Assembly: GCF_002950945.1 (NCBI RefSeq)
Contig: NZ_CP012673.1
Location: forward strand, 5,145,001 to 5,209,000
Length of the DNA stretch: 64,000 bases
Reading direction: 5' to 3'
DNA from: Sorangium cellulosum
GTDB lineage: Bacteria > Myxococcota_A > Polyangia > Polyangiales > Polyangiaceae
The notes under the pieces: model-generated
What the model was told of the DNA's origin: nothing
The model's input: only the letters and a program-made list of their open reading frames with translations
The model's database searches: none
Shown here: positions 60,267-64,000 of the stretch, piece after piece
How positions within the stretch are numbered: the stretch's first letter is position 1
Layout: every line of letters starts with the position of its first letter
Translations under genes and position numbers: made by a program

Positions 60267-60712
60267 CTAGCCGCACCAAAACTCCGGAAAACCAGGCATT
60301 TCGCGCTGTATTGCAGGGTACTTAGCGAAGCGCCCTGCCTCGGCTGGTACCCGAGACGGGGCTGCGGAAGGTGGCCCGTCCAGCGCACGTCGCAAGGCGC
60401 AGCATGGGCCGAGGTCTGGGGGAGGCAAGGCCCTGCATGGCGCACGTGCTGCCGATGGGGAAGCGGCGCTGTCGAAGTACTTGGCGGCCTGTCGCCATGC
60501 GATCCCGTGCAACCAGACGCAAAGCGCGTCCCCGGCCTCTGCTTCGGGTCCGGCCGGTACTTGCCGCGGCGCACGGCGCGCCACGCGGCGAGGAAGACCT
60601 CGGCCTCTACGTCGTCGCGGTCGCGTGCCGGGATGCCGGCGAGCGTGGCGCGGACGATCCCGCGCTCGGCGAGGATCACCTGCAGGGGCGCCCCGGCCCG
60701 GTGCGCCGGCCG
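60267..60712 (-). pseudogene. ECF sigma factor, frameshifted and truncated
   Basis: One frame encodes VRATLAGIPARDRDDVEAEV and FLAAWRAVRRGKYRPDPKQR, the region 2 of an ECF sigma factor. Near 60526 the similarity jumps to the next frame (ALCVWLHGIAWRQAAKYFDS). Beyond that the sequence turns into unrelated Pro/Ala-rich translation and the sigma region 4 is absent. So it has at least one frameshift and a lost 3' half. Confidence 0.7.
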
Positions 60713-60815
60713 CGCGTTTCACAAACGGACCCGGAAAGCTCCGCGGAATTCCATGTATGAGCACATCCCGCGACGACATCTGGAATTCCGTTCACGCTGC
60801 CGCGATGGAGGTCCT
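60701..60815. repeat. 116-bp dispersed repeat, copy 2
   Basis: About 90% identical to 30624-30739. It links the broken minus-strand sigma gene and the truncated plus-strand sigma gene, and contains two GGAATTCC palindromes about 40 bp apart. Confidence 0.8.
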
Positions 60816-60915
60816 CCCTCGCTTGCTGCGGCTCCTGGGGGTCGCCGAGCGCGACGTCGACGACCTCTTTCAGGAGATCCTGCTCGCGGCGTCAGGAGGA
60901 GAGCCGTCGCGATGA
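60757..60915 (+). pseudogene. ECF sigma factor N-terminal fragment
   Basis: 52 residues from ATG 60757: MSTSRDDIWNSVHAAAMEVL, then PRLLRLLGVAERDVDDLFQE, the start of sigma region 2 (D-V-D-D-L-F-Q-E), and a premature TGA after GGEPSR. The remainder of the sigma factor is missing. It is a relic or, less likely, a short regulatory peptide. Confidence 0.65.
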
Positions 60916-61118
60916 GCTCGTCCAAAGCCGTACAGGGGCTCGGCGCGCGGACTTCCCGCTGCGCCGCCGGACCACGCCGGGGTGCTCGAGGCGGGGCACG
61001 CGCCGCCGTCGCGGCCGCCATGGGCCTGCTCTGCGTCGCGGAGGCGCACGCTGCCCCGGAGCCGCCGACCGGCGAGATGCTGCCGACGGGGCCGTCGACG
61101 TTCTGCTGCCAGGCGTAG
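60912..61118 (+). CDS. Possible small exported protein, or fragment of one
   Basis: 68 residues from ATG 60912, which overlaps the stop of the sigma fragment (ATGA). A basic N-terminus and a hydrophobic stretch (RAAVAAAMGLLCVAEAHAAP) look like a signal peptide, followed by only about 20 residues ending STFCCQA. In an intact sigma operon this would be the front of a longer exported protein. Probably a relic, but it could be a secreted peptide. Confidence 0.4.
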   Translation: MSSSKAVQGLGARTSRCAAGPRRGARGGARAAVAAAMGLLCVAEAHAAPEPPTGEMLPTGPSTFCCQA

Positions 61119-61300
61119 GCCTGCACGGGCAACGCGGTGTCGTGGCTGGGCGGCGCTCGCCAAGGGTCAAGAGACCGCGACAGTTCGTTGAAGGGGCCGC
61201 ATTCACGTGCACGTGAGAGCCAGCGGGCTGAATTTCAACAGACGCTCCACGAGACGTGCCCAATCTGCGTTCGCGACGAGCAGAGTGTCTGTTATTCCGG

Positions 61301-61545
61301 ATGGTGGACTGGTATCTCGCGTACGTCCGTCGGGGTGAGCGGTACGTGCCGCCAGAGTTCAACCCCGTGCCGTATGGACAGCGCGAGCCCCTGGCCCTTC
61401 AGATCCGCGCGCTCGTCGAGCGCGTGGTCGCCGCCAGGCCTGCCCGCGGAGATCACCGCGGTCGCGCGGGCCATCCTTCACGCCGAGGGAAGACTGGCGG
61501 CTCCGGGCGGGTGGAACAACACCCCGGTATTACTGCCAGCCTCCT
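61301..61545 (+). pseudogene. Possible frameshifted small gene
   Basis: From ATG 61301 a well-composed translation reads MVDWYLAYVRRGERYVPPEF and QREPLALQIRALVERVVAA; near 61435 it turns Arg-rich while the neighbouring frame becomes plausible (LPAEITAVARAILHAEGRL, APGGWNNTP). A single-base frameshift would join them. No family recognised. Confidence 0.35.
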
Positions 61546-61675
61546 CCTCCAGGCTGCGTGTACGAGCACCAAACGCTCCCAGACGATTTTTCTCTATCAG
61601 AACACTCTTCCGGCTGTGCCCCTTCGCACGACGATACTGTCAGCGTGCGGACCAAGTATTCGAAGAGAAATTTTG

Positions 61676-61766
61676 AACCACAGAGGCACAGAGGGCACAG
61701 AGGAGAGAGAAAAAAAGAACTATTTCTCCTCTTCTTCTCTGTGCCCTCTGTGCCTCTCTGTGGTTT
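61676..61766. repeat. Long inverted repeat of the CACAGAG type
   Basis: Left arm AACCACAGAGGCACAGAGGG and on (61676-61703); right arm (61737-61766) is its reverse complement with a 2-base AG insertion. The loop is A-rich then T/C-rich. The arms consist of GGCACAGA-like steps, the same design as 28984-29064 with different bases. Hairpins of this wording occur in many bacterial genomes. Confidence 0.85.
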
Positions 61767-61876
61767 ATCTCCTTTTACTCTCGGGCTTTCTAGGTTGACG
61801 ACGGAAGCCTCTGGTGAATGCAAGAGGCACCGCCGGTGCGTTTGGTGCTAGCGGAAAGCACGATGACACTTCGCAG

Positions 61877-62257
61877 ATGCTTTGCGTTCGCACTCCGAAG
61901 GCCGAAGAGATCCGCCGGGATCGCGAGCTTTTGGATAGCTATTCCGAGGTTGTAATCGTCCAGCGTCATGATGGGACGACTGGCGTCTACAGACCTGATG
62001 AATGGCCGACTGATGGCGATGGAGTCATTGTTGCTCGAAAGCTACCTGACGGAACGCTCGGATGGTATGCCGGGCCAGATGCTGGTCCGCGCTCGGATCC
62101 TGCCGCATTCCGTCCATGGGAGCCTCAAATCAATCCACTTCCCGTGTGGAGACGTGCGCCAGATGGAACGATCATGATCGATGGAAAGCCCGCCAGCCCG
62201 TCCGTTCAATTCATGTTTGGCGGCAAGGTCGAAGAACCGGCTGATTCACGGCAGTGA
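61877..62257 (+). CDS. Hypothetical protein, paralogue A
   Basis: 126 residues from ATG 61877. The core VVIVQRHDGTTGVYRPDEWP followed by TDGDGVIVARKLPDGTLGWY matches the next gene (AVIVRHSGGTVRVYEPHEWP, SDGDGVIIGRKFKDG), so the two form a tandem pair. Residues before it are helical and charged; the C-terminal part is Pro/Gly-rich. No family recognised. GC content is clearly lower than in the rest of the window, suggesting acquisition from elsewhere. No signal peptide. Confidence 0.65.
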   Translation: MLCVRTPKAEEIRRDRELLDSYSEVVIVQRHDGTTGVYRPDEWPTDGDGVIVARKLPDGTLGWYAGPDAGPRSDPAAFRPWEPQINPLPVWRRAPDGTIMIDGKPASPSVQFMFGGKVEEPADSRQ

Positions 62258-62317
62258 GACGAGCAGATCACTATATCGCGCACCGTTGCACTCGTCATCA
62301 TAGCCGGAACCGGCACC

Positions 62318-62758
62318 GTGGGCGCCTTCATAGGACGCGCCGCGCGAAATGATGCGCCACGTGTGCAAGCGCACGCCAGCGTGTCACCCGCGCCTTCGGG
62401 CACGACGCCTGCCGCCAATGAGTGCGCGGCTGAACGTGCCGCGCTTGCCTCGATCAAGTCGCGATTGGCTGTCTGCATGACCATCGACACGGCAGCCGCC
62501 GGGACCGTGCCGTCCGGCGTTCCCGAGAAGCCTGAGTCCGCTCTTGGCGCCAGCATCGCCGAAGAGATCAAGAGCTACCAGGAACGTCTGGCGAGCCTAT
62601 CCGAGGCTGTGATCGTACGACACTCCGGCGGGACGGTTCGCGTCTATGAACCGCACGAATGGCCGAGCGACGGCGATGGAGTCATCATCGGGCGAAAGTT
62701 CAAAGACGGACACATCGAGCCTTATCCGTCCGGAGTCCGTCCAAGTGCTGCACACTGA
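62318..62758 (+). CDS. Hypothetical protein, paralogue B
   Basis: 146 residues from GTG 62318. The C-terminal core (ERLASLSEAVIVRHSGGTVR, VYEPHEWPSDGDGVIIGRKF) repeats that of paralogue A. The same frame continues up to the stop of A at 62257 and would add a hydrophobic segment TVALVIIAGTGTVGAFIG, a likely signal anchor, but no ATG, GTG or TTG occurs in that extension, only ATC/ATA. Either a rare start is used, the start codon has mutated, or the shorter GTG form is real. A Cys pair (about 30 and 50) and a Ser/Pro/Thr stretch follow the anchor. Function unknown. Confidence 0.55.
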   Translation: MGAFIGRAARNDAPRVQAHASVSPAPSGTTPAANECAAERAALASIKSRLAVCMTIDTAAAGTVPSGVPEKPESALGASIAEEIKSYQERLASLSEAVIVRHSGGTVRVYEPHEWPSDGDGVIIGRKFKDGHIEPYPSGVRPSAAH

Positions 62759-63057
62759 CTCGCGGACGCGCCTCGCGTCCGTTCTTGGAGAGTATAACAA
62801 AAGCGGGGGCACCACGCGCGAGTTCGATACTTGCCGGAGCTGACCCTCGAGGCCGGAAGGCGTGCCCGTGCTGCTGAAATCCAAGAAGTGAGGCCCTGGG
62901 GGTTACGATCGCGGGGACTCCTGAACTGCCAATCAAGTTGAGATGGTGCTCGGCTGCCTCGGTGCGACCACGCCCGCGTTTCGGTGCGACCACGCGCGCG
63001 TTCTCGCAGGGCGGCGAGCCGAGGTGGACGGATTACAACAGCGCGCCGGGGCTGCCT

Positions 63058-63075
63058 ATGGGACCTTGGTCCTAC
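63058..63075. repeat. Dispersed palindrome, copy 4 (imperfect)
   Basis: ATGGGACC-TT-GGTCCTAC: the same core as the other copies with a decayed right arm. Confidence 0.65.
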
Positions 63076-63242
63076 GGCAGCGTTTCACCCGGCTCCGCCT
63101 CCGGTGGGCGCGCGCGCTCAACCGGTAGATCCGGTTCCACCTGAAGAATCCCGGCAGGGCTGACGGAGGCGCGCGCCACCTCGCTCGCTCAATCCGCGGG
63201 TCGACACCCGGGACACATTTCTTGCCATGCGGGCTGCGGGGG

Positions 63243-63262
63243 CCATGGGACCAAGGTCCCAT
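63243..63262. repeat. Dispersed palindrome, copy 5
   Basis: CCATGGGACC-AA-GGTCCCAT, then AG instead of GG; about 85 bp before the lipase-like gene. Confidence 0.8.
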
Positions 63263-63346
63263 AGCGAGGGCCACGACCCGGGGCTACGACCGGCGGGCCT
63301 CGCGGCGGTGCGCGGAGGCATCAACCCACTTGCAAAGAGAGAAGCC

Positions 63347-64000
63347 ATGACGTCCAGCGTGACCGTCCCGGACGACGACACATTTTACCGTCCGGATATC
63401 CCACTCGAAGGCGAGCACGGCGACGTGATCTGGTCGCGGCCGCTCACGGGCCCGGCGGCGCTCGCCAAGGCGCGGGTCAACCAGCTCGTGCTCTACCGCT
63501 CCAGAGACGTCCACGGCAAGGCGATCGCGGTCTCCGGCATCATCGCGCTGCCTCACAAGGCTCCGCCGGAGGGCGGCTATCCGATCGTGAGCTGGGCGCA
63601 CGGGACGGTCGGCTGCGCGGACACGTGCGCGCCGTCGCGCGACACGATCACGGCGCCGGCGCACCCCTTCAACGAGTACCCGCACGGGCTGCTCAGCGCG
63701 TTCCTGGACAGGGGCTGGGCCGTGGTGATGACCGACTACGAGGGGCTCGGCACAGGCGGGCTGCACCCGTACCTGCTCGGCGAGTCCGAGGCGCACGGCA
63801 TCCTCGACATCGCGCGCGCCGCGCGGCGGCTCTACCCGGCGGAGCTCTCGAAGAAGCTCGCGATCGTGGGCCACTCGCAGGGCGGCCAGGCGGCGCTGTT
63901 CGGCGGGCACCACGCGCCCATCTGGACTCCCGAGCTCGACCTGCGCGGCGTCGCGGCGATGGCCCCCGCCTCGGGGGTCCACCTCCTCGTCGCCGCCGGC
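63347..64000 (+). CDS. Secretory-lipase-like alpha/beta hydrolase, 3' end outside the window
   Basis: 218 residues are visible from ATG 63347 (MTSSVTVPDDDTFYRPDIPL) and the frame is open to the end of the window. The pattern ISGIIALPHKAP-like strand, IVSWAHGTVGCADTCAPSRD, LDRGWAVVMTDYEGLGTGG and nucleophile GHSQGGQAALF (S177) is that of the secretory lipase (LIP) family and related esterases. Acid and His residues lie beyond the window. No signal peptide is seen at this start. An AG-rich stretch precedes the ATG. A dispersed palindrome lies 85 bp upstream. Confidence 0.88.
   Translation, partial: MTSSVTVPDDDTFYRPDIPLEGEHGDVIWSRPLTGPAALAKARVNQLVLYRSRDVHGKAIAVSGIIALPHKAPPEGGYPIVSWAHGTVGCADTCAPSRDTITAPAHPFNEYPHGLLSAFLDRGWAVVMTDYEGLGTGGLHPYLLGESEAHGILDIARAARRLYPAELSKKLAIVGHSQGGQAALFGGHHAPIWTPELDLRGVAAMAPASGVHLLVAAG

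Larger units (their letters stand above)
62759..63346. other. Spacer with palindromes, no supported gene
   Basis: 588 bp without a convincing frame. A direct repeat CGGTGCGACCACGC/G-CGCGTT occurs twice at about 62959-63003, and two copies of the dispersed palindrome lie at 63058 and 63243. Confidence 0.5.

Overview
The window is GC-rich DNA from a myxobacterium, most likely Sorangium or a close relative in the Polyangiales. I infer this from three things: dense two-component and FixJ/NtrC-type genes, many secreted lipoproteins and polysaccharide-degrading enzymes, and a three-gene polyunsaturated fatty acid (PUFA) synthase whose third protein carries an internal acylglycerolphosphate acyltransferase domain, the layout known from Sorangium/Aetherobacter. 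No rRNA, tRNA or CRISPR array was seen.

Layout. 1-8.4 kb: a truncated gene, then a minus-strand signalling block (hybrid receiver-kinase, soluble kinase, stand-alone cobalamin-binding protein, single-domain receiver, NtrC-type regulator and its membrane kinase). 9-19.7 kb: single metabolic and secreted genes (acetylpolyamine amidohydrolase-like deacetylase, LysR with a divergent quinone reductase/DoxX pair, orphan ABC ATPase, trypsin-like lipoprotein, GH15 glucoamylase, PL3-type pectate lyase). 19.7-25.4 kb: a locally duplicated kinase/FixJ-regulator array with one pseudo-receiver, one relic, two near-copy promoters and copies of a dispersed palindrome. 25.5-34.5 kb: a vWA protein with a small partner, a 42-bp tandem repeat array, hairpin repeats, and an MscS channel paired with a membrane NTPase.

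34.8-59.1 kb is the main system. On the plus strand, a PLAT-type lipoxygenase is followed 44 bp later by a cytochrome P450. Converging on them from the minus strand is a run of six closely spaced genes: pfa1, pfa2, pfa3, a small acyltransferase, a second lipoxygenase of different architecture, and a membrane-anchored alpha/beta hydrolase. pfa2, pfa3 and the acyltransferase overlap by a few bases, and the second lipoxygenase begins 22 bp after the acyltransferase. The arrangement suggests one locus that makes PUFAs de novo, places them in phospholipid, and oxygenates them to hydroperoxides and further oxylipins. The P450 lacks the usual oxygen-activating acid-alcohol pair in its I-helix, which fits a hydroperoxide-rearranging enzyme.

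59.2-63.3 kb is a decayed, partly lower-GC stretch: a leader hairpin, a TetR remnant, broken ECF sigma genes that include a repeat also present at 30.6 kb, an inverted repeat, and two paralogous small proteins. The window ends inside a secretory-lipase-like hydrolase. Many opposite-strand frames stay open only because of the high GC content and are not listed.
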